From the NCBI GenBank assembly GCA_034180005.1, contig JAXFPC010000023.1, forward strand, positions 1 through 29,718: a DNA stretch of 29,718 nt. Direction: 5' to 3'. Both the position numbers and the translations under genes were made by a program. Every line of letters begins with the position of its first letter. Positions within the stretch are counted from its first letter, which is position 1. Source of the stretch: JAXFPC01 sp034180005 (GTDB lineage Bacteria > Bacillota > Negativicutes > Acidaminococcales > Acidaminococcaceae). The notes beneath the pieces were generated by a model. It ran no database searches, was not told the origin of the DNA, and saw nothing but the letters and a program-made list of their open reading frames with translations. Of this stretch, positions 24,154-29,718 are shown piece after piece.

Positions 24154-24190
24154 AAAAACAGCAGCTTCTGTGGCTGCTGTTTTTTACTTT
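24154..24190 (+). terminator. Terminator after efp
   Basis: AAAAACAGCAGC pairs with GCTGCTGTTTTT around TTCTGTG. It begins 6 bases after the stop. Confidence 0.93.
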
Positions 24191-24197
24191 GTTGTTT

Positions 24198-24360
24198 GAA
24201 CGTTTTAAAAATGTTCCTCAGCAAAACAAAAGCTCTGTGATGGTTCGGCGCCTGGAAATGCTTGGCTCGTCGGCGGGGGTATGCAGGTGTATGCAGGTAT
24301 GTCGGAATATTTCGGAATCAGATGTGGGTGAATACAGCACGTCGCATAAGTCAATGCTGT
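24198..24360. promoter_or_regulatory. larA upstream region: palindrome and short tandem repeat
   Basis: GAACGTTTTAAAAATGTTC (24198-24216) is a 19-base palindrome with one G-T mismatch pair, an operator-like site. A 10-base unit GTATGCAGGT occurs twice in tandem from 24279. ACAGCA...TGCTGT (24334-24360) makes a weak hairpin followed by TTT. No clear promoter was found, so the elements are listed as structure only. Confidence 0.4.
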
Positions 24361-24399
24361 TTTAATTGAACTTTAGACGAAAGCGTTCGGAGGATTTTT

Positions 24400-25701
24400 A
24401 TGAAAAAATATTTTTTCCCCAAGGGGAAAACTTGTGAGGAAATTTTGCTTCCTGAAGAAAAAATACTGTATGATTTGCACGGTAATCCTGCTTCTGTGTG
24501 CAGCGATTTGAAAAAAGCTGTCCTTGATGCTCTCAGAAATCCGTTGGGAACGAAACCTTTGCGCAAGATAGTTAAAGCTGGAGAAACGGTTGCCATTGTG
24601 GTCAGCGATGTTACAAGATTATGTGGAACGAGTATCTTCTTACCGTTAATTGTGGAAGAATTGAACGAGGCCGGCATAACGGACAAAGATATTACGGTGA
24701 TTGTCGCCACGGGAACACATAGAGGGCATACGCGTGAAGAGGATATTGCGGTATGCGGGGAAGAAATGGCATCAAGGTTGAGAATCATTCAACATGATTC
24801 TCGCAAAGATGATGAGTTGACATTTTTAGGAAAGACTTCTTTCGGTAATGTCGTAACAGTAAATAAGTTTGCTGCAACAGCGGACAGGGTAATTCTGACA
24901 GGAGGAGTCACGCTGCATCCTTTCGCGGGGTTCGGAGGAGGTCGTAAAGCTTGCATGCCGGGCATAGCAGGGTACGACACAATTATGTTTAATCATAAGA
25001 TGACTATGTCGCCTGAGTTGGGCGGCGGTTGTAACAAATTTTGTGATGCCGGTTTGCTAGAGGATAATCCGGTGCATTTGGATATGACAGAGGCCTGTGC
25101 TCTTTTGGCGCCGGATTTTTTGTTGAATACCGTTTTTACTCCGGAAGGAGAAGTGCATGAAATAGTGGCTGGACATTGGTACGATGCTTGGCTGAAAGGT
25201 TGTCAAGATTTGCTTGCGATAGCGGGTGTGAACATAGAAGAAAAGGCTGATGTGGTTATAGCGTCGGCAGGTGGATATCCTAAAGATTTAAATTTGTATC
25301 AGGCAACCAAGTGTCATATGAACGCTCAATTTGCTGTAAAGGAGGGTGGCATAGCTATCTTTGTGCTTGATTGTGAAGATATTAAGGAACCGGCTATTTT
25401 TACAGATTGTTTTAGTCGTGATGATTTGGAGCAGTTTGAGTTGGACGTGAGAAACGATTTTTCTATTCCCGCTTTCGTAGCGTTTAAAGCTCGCAGCATT
25501 GTAAATGATGTGACTGCGTATTTAGTGACACGCAGGGAAAATTTTGAATTTGTCAAAAAAACGGGGCATATTCCCTGCGCTACATTGTCGGAAGCGTGGG
25601 AGTCAGCGCAGAATAAACTGCGTAAGCAAGGTAAAGATGAGTATACCATTACCATAATGAGTCACGGATCAGCTACACTGCCGGTTATGAATTGTAAATA
25701 G
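24400..25701 (+). CDS. larA: LarA-family nickel-pincer enzyme (lactate racemase or related 2-hydroxyacid racemase/epimerase)
   Basis: A 433-aa cytoplasmic enzyme of the LarA family, which uses a nickel-pincer nucleotide for hydride-transfer racemisation of lactate or related hydroxyacids. The cofactor and catalytic residues line up almost number for number with Lactobacillus LarA: Asp70 and Arg73 in VSDVTR, His107 in GTHRGHT, His173 in TLHPFAGFGGGRK, Lys183 (the cofactor-tethering lysine) and His199 in FNHKM. The later GGYPKDLNLYQATK motif supplies further active-site residues. GGAGG precedes the ATG. The maturation genes larB, larC and larE are not nearby, and homologues act on several substrates, so D/L-lactate is an assumption. 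Confidence 0.88.
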   Translation: MKKYFFPKGKTCEEILLPEEKILYDLHGNPASVCSDLKKAVLDALRNPLGTKPLRKIVKAGETVAIVVSDVTRLCGTSIFLPLIVEELNEAGITDKDITVIVATGTHRGHTREEDIAVCGEEMASRLRIIQHDSRKDDELTFLGKTSFGNVVTVNKFAATADRVILTGGVTLHPFAGFGGGRKACMPGIAGYDTIMFNHKMTMSPELGGGCNKFCDAGLLEDNPVHLDMTEACALLAPDFLLNTVFTPEGEVHEIVAGHWYDAWLKGCQDLLAIAGVNIEEKADVVIASAGGYPKDLNLYQATKCHMNAQFAVKEGGIAIFVLDCEDIKEPAIFTDCFSRDDLEQFELDVRNDFSIPAFVAFKARSIVNDVTAYLVTRRENFEFVKKTGHIPCATLSEAWESAQNKLRKQGKDEYTITIMSHGSATLPVMNCK

Positions 25702-25718
25702 CAATGTACAGAGTAAGT

Positions 25719-25763
25719 AAAAAGCTCCGCACTTTGCAAACAAGCAAGGTGCGGAGCTTTTCA
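25719..25763. terminator. Long two-way terminator between larA and panF
   Basis: AAAAGCTCCGCAC pairs perfectly with GTGCGGAGCTTTT, and TTGC/GCAA extends the stem towards a 6-base loop. T-rich sequence flanks it on both strands. It lies between convergent genes and can serve both. Confidence 0.93.
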
Positions 25764-25775
25764 TTTTTTAGATAC

Positions 25776-27269
25776 TCAGTCGTCAAATTTGTCGGGGAAA
25801 AATATGCGAAGGACTTTTTCATCCTGTTGTTTGCCGCAACGATTGAAGATTAGGAAGAGTAGCAGTGACAGACTCACGCCTAAAGTGATTTGGTGAAGTT
25901 CCAAAAATTTTATCTTCAGGGCCATGGTCAGGCAATAAATTGCTACGCCACCGAGCATTGCGGCAATAGCTCCGTATTTGTTTGCGCGCGGCCAAAAAAG
26001 TCCGAAGATCAGTACCCAGAAAAAAGCTGTTTCCAAGCCGCCGAAAGCGAACATATTTATTTGCCAGATAACGCTCGGCGGATCGATGGCTATCGCGTAA
26101 ACTATGAGACCGAGCAGAACGGTTGCCGTCACGCTGTAGATTTTTATCTTTTCGTTTGCCAAAGGCAGACCTTTCTTTGTCGCCACATTCATGAAGACAT
26201 CTTTAACAATCGAAGAGGAAGCGCTGAGTAACAGAGATGAAACGGTTGAAATTGTTGCTGCAATAGGGCCGATAATTATAACGCCTGCCCAAAAAGGACT
26301 CATGCTTTTGATGATCGCGGTGGGAGTAATATTGTCAACGGATCCGTAAATGGTGAGCGGGCCTGTTAAAATACCTTTGCTGAGAACACCGATCCAGGTA
26401 GCTACAAGTGTCATGGCGCCAATGACTATCGTTCCGATGACCATAGCATTGTGCAATGCCTTCGTATCTTTGTAGCTTATGCCGCGTACCACTGATTGAG
26501 GGAGCGATAAAGTACAGATGCCGACCAAAAGCCACTGACTGATGTATAGAGAAAGAGGCATTTTGCCGCGAGAAAGAGGTTCGATCATATCGGGATGATT
26601 TGTCGAGATATATTCCATCATTTTAGAAAAACCTCCGCCTGCCTGCATCATCGCTCCAAGGAGCAGGCTCATGCCGGCCACCATGGCGACGGCGCAGCAA
26701 GCATCCGTTACAGCAACACCTTTAAATCCTCCGATGGTTGTATAAAAGACTACTATAAGGCCGAAGAGACTGAGACCGGTGAAATAGGAAAAACCTGTTA
26801 CCGCTGTAAAAAGTTTTGCCGCTCCCACAAACTGTGCGACCATTGTTGAGCAAAAGAAAGCTACGATTACCAGCGCTGAAAGGTTAGCCAAAAAATCTGA
26901 CTGGTAACGTGAACGAATGACGTCAATAACCGTCACGGCATCTATTCTTCTTGCTATGAGCGCGATTTTTTTTCCGAAAACGCCCAGTACCAGAAAAATA
27001 ACTACTACTTGTACTATAGCCATGTAAAGCCAGCCGTAGCCTATAACCCAGGCCATTCCCGGACCGCCTACAAAGGTACTTACGCTACTGTAGGTAGCCG
27101 CAGTCGTCATAGCTAAAACAAAACCGCCCAAGGTACGGCCGCCGATGAAATAATCTTTGGCAAAATTTTCTGCGCGTTCTTTGCGGGAATTGCGTTGGAT
27201 GTATGCACTTATGATAAGCATACCGGTGAGGAATAACAAAACAGGAAATAGGTTAATGAAGTTAGTCAT
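25776..27269 (-). CDS. panF: Sodium/pantothenate symporter
   Basis: A 497-aa member of the sodium:solute symporter (SSS) family that imports pantothenate, the coenzyme A precursor, with Na+. About thirteen membrane helices are visible. Typical features are the N-terminal KDYFIGGRTLGGFVLAMTTA, ATYSSVSTFVGGPGMAWVIG, FYTTIGGFKGVAVTDA and ISTVSSLLLSASSSIVKDVF near the Na+ site. I chose ATG at 27269, which has GAGGAGG 9 bases upstream and overlaps the yhdT stop by 8 bases. An earlier in-frame start at 27293 lies deep in yhdT. The yhdT-panF pairing, as in E. coli, supports pantothenate over other SSS substrates. Confidence 0.93.
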   Translation of the reverse strand: MTNFINLFPVLLFLTGMLIISAYIQRNSRKERAENFAKDYFIGGRTLGGFVLAMTTAATYSSVSTFVGGPGMAWVIGYGWLYMAIVQVVVIFLVLGVFGKKIALIARRIDAVTVIDVIRSRYQSDFLANLSALVIVAFFCSTMVAQFVGAAKLFTAVTGFSYFTGLSLFGLIVVFYTTIGGFKGVAVTDACCAVAMVAGMSLLLGAMMQAGGGFSKMMEYISTNHPDMIEPLSRGKMPLSLYISQWLLVGICTLSLPQSVVRGISYKDTKALHNAMVIGTIVIGAMTLVATWIGVLSKGILTGPLTIYGSVDNITPTAIIKSMSPFWAGVIIIGPIAATISTVSSLLLSASSSIVKDVFMNVATKKGLPLANEKIKIYSVTATVLLGLIVYAIAIDPPSVIWQINMFAFGGLETAFFWVLIFGLFWPRANKYGAIAAMLGGVAIYCLTMALKIKFLELHQITLGVSLSLLLFLIFNRCGKQQDEKVLRIFFPDKFDD

Positions 27270-27525
27270 TTCTGTTTTCCTCCTCGTCATCATCCAGATT
27301 AAAATTCATAAAAACTTTTTCGGACAGATACAGAGATACTAAAATAGCGAATATCCAGGTGCCGACGCATCCTGTCCACACCCAAAGGGGTGTGTGAAAA
27401 AAGTAGATGTCGATATCAGCCAATCCAAATCCGGCAATACACCAAAAGATGATTACCGTCGCCGTTGCCACTACAGTAGCCTGAGCCTCCCGGTTGGCCT
27501 GACGGAATTTTTCGCTGCGTTTCAT
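27262..27525 (-). CDS. yhdT: YhdT family (DUF997) small membrane protein, panF partner
   Basis: An 87-aa membrane protein with two helices (about residues 17-36 and 46-67) and an acidic tail DDDEEEN. The family is encoded directly before panF in many bacteria and is presumed to be an accessory subunit of this sodium symporter. The function is not proven. Conserved start: FRQANREAQATVVATATVII. ATG at 27525 has AAAGGAG upstream at a longish 12-base gap. The 8-base overlap with panF suggests coupled translation. Confidence 0.87.
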   Translation of the reverse strand: MKRSEKFRQANREAQATVVATATVIIFWCIAGFGLADIDIYFFHTPLWVWTGCVGTWIFAILVSLYLSEKVFMNFNLDDDEEENRND

Positions 27526-27578
27526 TATGAAGTTTTTCTCCTTTCAATAAGGCGTTATGCCTGTTTATGACGGCTGTA

Positions 27579-27587
27579 ATTATACCA
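27579..27587 (-). promoter_or_regulatory. Extended -10 promoter for yhdT-panF
   Basis: On the minus strand TGGTATAAT lies 54 bases before yhdT. Its leader contains a small hairpin AGGC/GCCT at 27550-27562. No good -35 box. Confidence 0.6.
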
Positions 27588-27881
27588 TTAAAGTTCGCAA
27601 ATGTATAGTTGGGTTGCATAATATTAACTGTAAAAGCGTGATATATAGATATGAAAACGAGGATAACGCCACGATAGAATATACTAATAAAATCACAGCG
27701 CTGCACTTTCGCCTTTTATATGAAACAGTAAGGCAGAGTAATGACGAAAAGCAGAAAGAAAATAGACCGCTTTGTGTAAAATTTTTCAGTCAATTAATAT
27801 TTGTCACTATCAAAGACTTGCGAGGTATGTGCATATGTTTGGAAAACAATTTTTGTGATAGAAAAAATAATACTAAAATAG
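27588..27881. other. AT-rich intergenic region, no gene supported
   Basis: The region between the divergent yhdT and 172-aa protein genes. The + strand stays open from 27557 to 27886 (109 codons). It starts at an ATG with only AAGG near it, crosses the yhdT promoter and gives a composition I recognise in no family. I see nothing else in it. Confidence 0.4.
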
Positions 27882-27887
27882 TATAAT
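27882..27887 (+). promoter_or_regulatory. Candidate -10 box for the 172-aa protein gene
   Basis: TATAAT, about 45 bases before the start codon. The surrounding DNA is very AT-rich, so chance matches are frequent, and the -35 is unclear. Confidence 0.35.
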
Positions 27888-27932
27888 GTGAAACAAGGTA
27901 AAATCCAAAAAAATAAAATCGGAGGTAGTAAA

Positions 27933-28451
27933 ATGGGATTATTCGATTGGTTTGGCGGCGGTAAAAAAACAGTTGAGTTGGATAAAGTAAAAAGCGATGA
28001 AAATAAAAATCGCATGAGAGAAATTTTTGATAAGCAAGTAGATAACGGGTCTGAATATAAAATAGTTTATGCTTATTCAGAAGATATAGGCGGAGCAAAT
28101 TTTGCGGTGCTTCGTACTGTTTCTTATAAATACAGAAGTTTTATACTTGGCTATAGGGAAAATGATTTAAGCTTAGTTTTTCTAGAGGTAAGCCCTGATT
28201 TGAGTCAGATTGGCAAAGCGTTCGCGTATAGGCCGCAAGATGTAAAGAAAACTAATTTTACAAAGCTGGTAGGTTCATATTATTTGCAGTACGGCAATTC
28301 ATTTAAGAAAGAATTTTTTAACTTTTTTGTTCCTGAGACCATCGATGATATAGTTAATCATGATTGGTACGATGAGGAGACTTTTACTTACATTGACCAA
28401 AGAGAAGAACATAGTGGATGGGTAGATTTTTGGAATGATTTTTGCAAATAA
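27933..28451 (+). CDS. Hypothetical protein, 172 aa
   Basis: I do not recognise this gene. It has a convincing GGAGG 9 bases before ATG 27933, and a longer in-frame opening at 27888 lacks one. The product is hydrophilic with no signal peptide or membrane helix. It starts MGLFDWFGGGKK, then a charged linker. From about residue 38 a beta-rich domain follows (YKIVYAYSEDIGG, FAVLRTVSYKYRSFILGY). It is rich in aromatic and acidic residues towards the end (NHDWYDEETFTYID, GWVDFWNDF). A gene for a small membrane protein follows after 10 bases. Size, acidity, low GC and an orphan setting resemble immunity or other accessory proteins, but this is a guess. Confidence 0.75.
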   Translation: MGLFDWFGGGKKTVELDKVKSDENKNRMREIFDKQVDNGSEYKIVYAYSEDIGGANFAVLRTVSYKYRSFILGYRENDLSLVFLEVSPDLSQIGKAFAYRPQDVKKTNFTKLVGSYYLQYGNSFKKEFFNFFVPETIDDIVNHDWYDEETFTYIDQREEHSGWVDFWNDFCK

Positions 28452-28461
28452 AAGGTAAAGT

Positions 28462-28686
28462 ATGATGAGTATGTTACCAAATTATATTTTGGCTTTTATA
28501 TTAGCAGTATTCTTGATATATAGCTTTATAAACATAAAAGTTAAAAAAGCTGAAGTCAGCAACGGGTGTGTTTATGGAATAGGGATTTTTATTGCAATAT
28601 TATTGCTTGGAATGTCTATTTACGGGATTATATTTGACATGCCATTGGGACAAGTACAGTTGCTGATAGAAAATAGCTTCAGATAA
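28462..28686 (+). CDS. Small two-helix membrane protein, 74 aa
   Basis: Not recognised. Two clear membrane helices (about residues 5-27, PNYILAFILAVFLIYSFINI, and 37-58, VYGIGIFIAILLLGMSIYGI) are joined by a short basic loop, KVKKAEVSNG. AAGG lies 6 bases before ATG 28462; the next ATG one codon on is an alternative. It follows the 172-aa protein gene by 10 bases and ends before a terminator, so the two form a bicistronic unit. Its AT-rich codon choice matches its upstream partner and differs from the housekeeping genes. Confidence 0.65.
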   Translation: MMSMLPNYILAFILAVFLIYSFINIKVKKAEVSNGCVYGIGIFIAILLLGMSIYGIIFDMPLGQVQLLIENSFR

Positions 28687-28703
28687 GAAAGTATAGATAC
28701 ATG

Positions 28704-28740
28704 AAAGCAGTAAATCAAATCGGTTTACTGCTTTTTCTTT
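28704..28740 (+). terminator. Terminator after the two-gene accessory unit
   Basis: AGCAGTAAATC pairs with GGTTTACTGCT (one wobble) around AAATC and a T5 run follows. Confidence 0.9.
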
Positions 28741-29226
28741 GCTGAAAATGGAAAAAACAGCAGCAATGAACAACATAGATGAGAAAATTTAATAGCAGAA
28801 GAAATCAAGCAGTTACAAAACAAAAGAAAAATCTCATCGGGAGAGGAAACTGGAAGATTCTTATAACGAGTATATCGCTGAGATTATTTTGTTTGAGAGT
28901 ATAAGAAAATATTTTAAAGGAAAATTAGAAGAAATTAAGAGTTTAAATATATTCAAACGGAACTCAGAAGTAACAGTCTTGAAGAAATATGAAAAGAGCC
29001 TGTACAGTCAAATATTGGAGATACGATAATAAGTTGAACAAGCTGAAAGCTTTGGAAGTTGCATAGAGAATTTAATACAAGAAAACAGGGGATCAACACA
29101 TGTCATAAAGCAAGAGTTAGTGCTGTAAAACTAAACAAAAATATGATATAACATTAAAGATACTGAGTGAAACAAACGGCATAATATTAAATAAGTGTTT
29201 TATCAGAAAAGGAGTATCTAAAAAAT
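28741..29226. other. AT-rich region without an intact gene
   Basis: Apart from the frameshifted relic, I see only a candidate ribosome binding site (AAAAGGAG at about 29209-29216) for the following gene. The stretch 29067-29208 shows stops in all frames and no recognisable signal. Confidence 0.5.
28766..29066 (+). pseudogene. Frameshifted relic of a charged, helix-rich protein gene
   Basis: Three overlapping frames give pieces that join into one lysine/glutamate-rich, coiled-coil-like sequence. MNNIDEK runs from 28766. NLIAEEIKQLQNKRKISSGE runs in a second frame. KLEDSYNEYIAEIILFESIR then KYFKGKLEEIKSLNIFKRNS runs back in the first frame from 28847 to 29025. DNKLNKLKALEVA ends at 29066 in a third frame. 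Several small indels would restore a single chain. The style recalls C-terminal parts of mobilisation or recombinase proteins, but I cannot name the family. No start with a ribosome binding site remains. Confidence 0.45.
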
Positions 29227-29718
29227 ATGAAATATTTATTTTGTTTATTTGTACCGCTAGGAATAAGTTTATTGATTTTAAACATTAAAAATGTTATTCG
29301 TTTTGCCAATGCCGAAATTGTGTATGAAATGCCCTGCACCAATAGCGAGGGTGTATTTACAATTAAAGATGAGGGGGAATACGGTCTATGGATTAGTGGA
29401 AAGCTGTTTACAAAACCTCCAATCGGAGAATATGGTTTTAAAGTAATCAATCAACATACGGGAAAAGAAATTCCGCTTTCATCAATCATTTTGCGTAGCA
29501 AGGTGAACGGATTTAAAACAGGACGAATGGAGTTGTATTCTTTTCGTGCAGAAGAAGGGACATATATTATTTCACTGAATAGCGAAGTAAGTATTAGGGA
29601 TAAAATGGGTGCATCTGTCAGAAATATGATTAGTAAACAGGTTGTTGATTACAGCCTGTATTCTGTTCAAATTCGCAATCATACTTCCGGTTATGTTTTG
29701 ATGCTATATATTTTTGGC
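29227..29718 (+). CDS. Membrane-anchored hypothetical protein, runs off the window
   Basis: ATG 29227 has AAGGAG about 10 bases upstream and the frame stays open for 164 codons to the window edge. Residues 2-20 (KYLFCLFVPLGISLLILNI) form one membrane anchor or signal. A probably external beta-rich domain follows, with EYGLWISGKLFTKPPIGEYG, INQHTGKEIPLSSIILRS and GRMELYSFRAEEGTYIISL. The last visible residues (SGYVLMLYIFG) become hydrophobic, so a second membrane helix may begin there. I recognise no named family. The low GC content matches the neighbouring accessory genes. Confidence 0.75.
   Translation, partial: MKYLFCLFVPLGISLLILNIKNVIRFANAEIVYEMPCTNSEGVFTIKDEGEYGLWISGKLFTKPPIGEYGFKVINQHTGKEIPLSSIILRSKVNGFKTGRMELYSFRAEEGTYIISLNSEVSIRDKMGASVRNMISKQVVDYSLYSVQIRNHTSGYVLMLYIFG

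Noticed and set aside
24279..24322. CRISPR-like short repeats (GTATGCAGGT and TCGGAAT pairs)
   Set aside because: Only two copies each, 7-10 bases long, without spacers or cas genes.
24334..24363. Transcription attenuator before larA
   Set aside because: The stem is only six base pairs with a 15-base loop and three T's, which is too weak to call as a terminator.
27557..27886. A 109-codon + strand frame between yhdT and the 172-aa protein gene
   Set aside because: It overlaps the yhdT promoter, has only AAGG near the ATG, and an unusual Cys/Asn-rich content. Long frames are less telling here than conservation, which cannot be tested. It might deserve a check if homologues appear.
1..29718. 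tRNA or rRNA genes
   Set aside because: No cloverleaf with the GGTTCGAATCC-type arm and no rRNA sequence was noticed in any intergenic region.

Overview
The window is a stretch of bacterial chromosome. It is dense with conserved housekeeping genes on the + strand, with a few accessory metabolic loci and a visibly AT-rich, gene-poor right end. Firmicutes features include a glmS ribozyme, cdaA-cdaR-glmM, alaS-ireB-ruvX-DUF1292-mltG-U32, AGGAGG-type ribosome binding sites and TGnTATAAT promoters. The alaS-to-efp gene order and the Na+- and C4/tricarboxylate-type transporters suggest a Negativicutes-like anaerobe, possibly close to Phascolarctobacterium or Acidaminococcus. That placement is inferred from gene order, not from a database search.

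Left part (1-8430): the 3' part of argH ends at a strong terminator. An extended -10 promoter then starts cdaA (c-di-AMP synthase), cdaR (its YbbR-domain regulator), a COG2509-type FAD protein and glmM. Next comes a separate promoter, a glmS ribozyme and glmS. GlmS and GlmM make glucosamine-1-phosphate for the cell wall. The ribozyme senses GlcN6P, and GlmM is known in other Firmicutes to inhibit CdaA, so wall-precursor supply and c-di-AMP signalling sit side by side.

Middle accessory part (8430-15570): an AGCS-type sodium/amino-acid symporter is followed by a 5' remnant of an IS200/IS605 tnpA, whose hairpin now sits at the 3' end of a minus-strand aldehyde dehydrogenase gene. A divergent MocR-type (GntR/aminotransferase) regulator shares the dehydrogenase's intergenic region, which carries two near-identical direct repeats. 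A tctB-tctA pair follows without an adjacent tctC.

Conserved part (15570-24190): alaS, ireB, ruvX, a DUF1292 protein with a His/Cys-rich insert, mltG, a U32 (tRNA hydroxylation-type) protein, a DUF4911 protein, an M24 aminopeptidase and efp. They are separated by recognisable promoters and terminators. A possible 33-residue ORF lies between the DUF4911 gene and the peptidase gene.

Right part (24190-29718): a LarA-family nickel-pincer enzyme gene faces a yhdT-panF pair across one long two-way terminator. Beyond 27.5 kb the DNA becomes AT-rich and holds an unrecognised 172-aa protein gene, a 74-aa two-helix membrane protein gene, a frameshifted coding relic, and a membrane-anchored protein gene that runs off the end. 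I saw no tRNA, rRNA, CRISPR or prophage genes.
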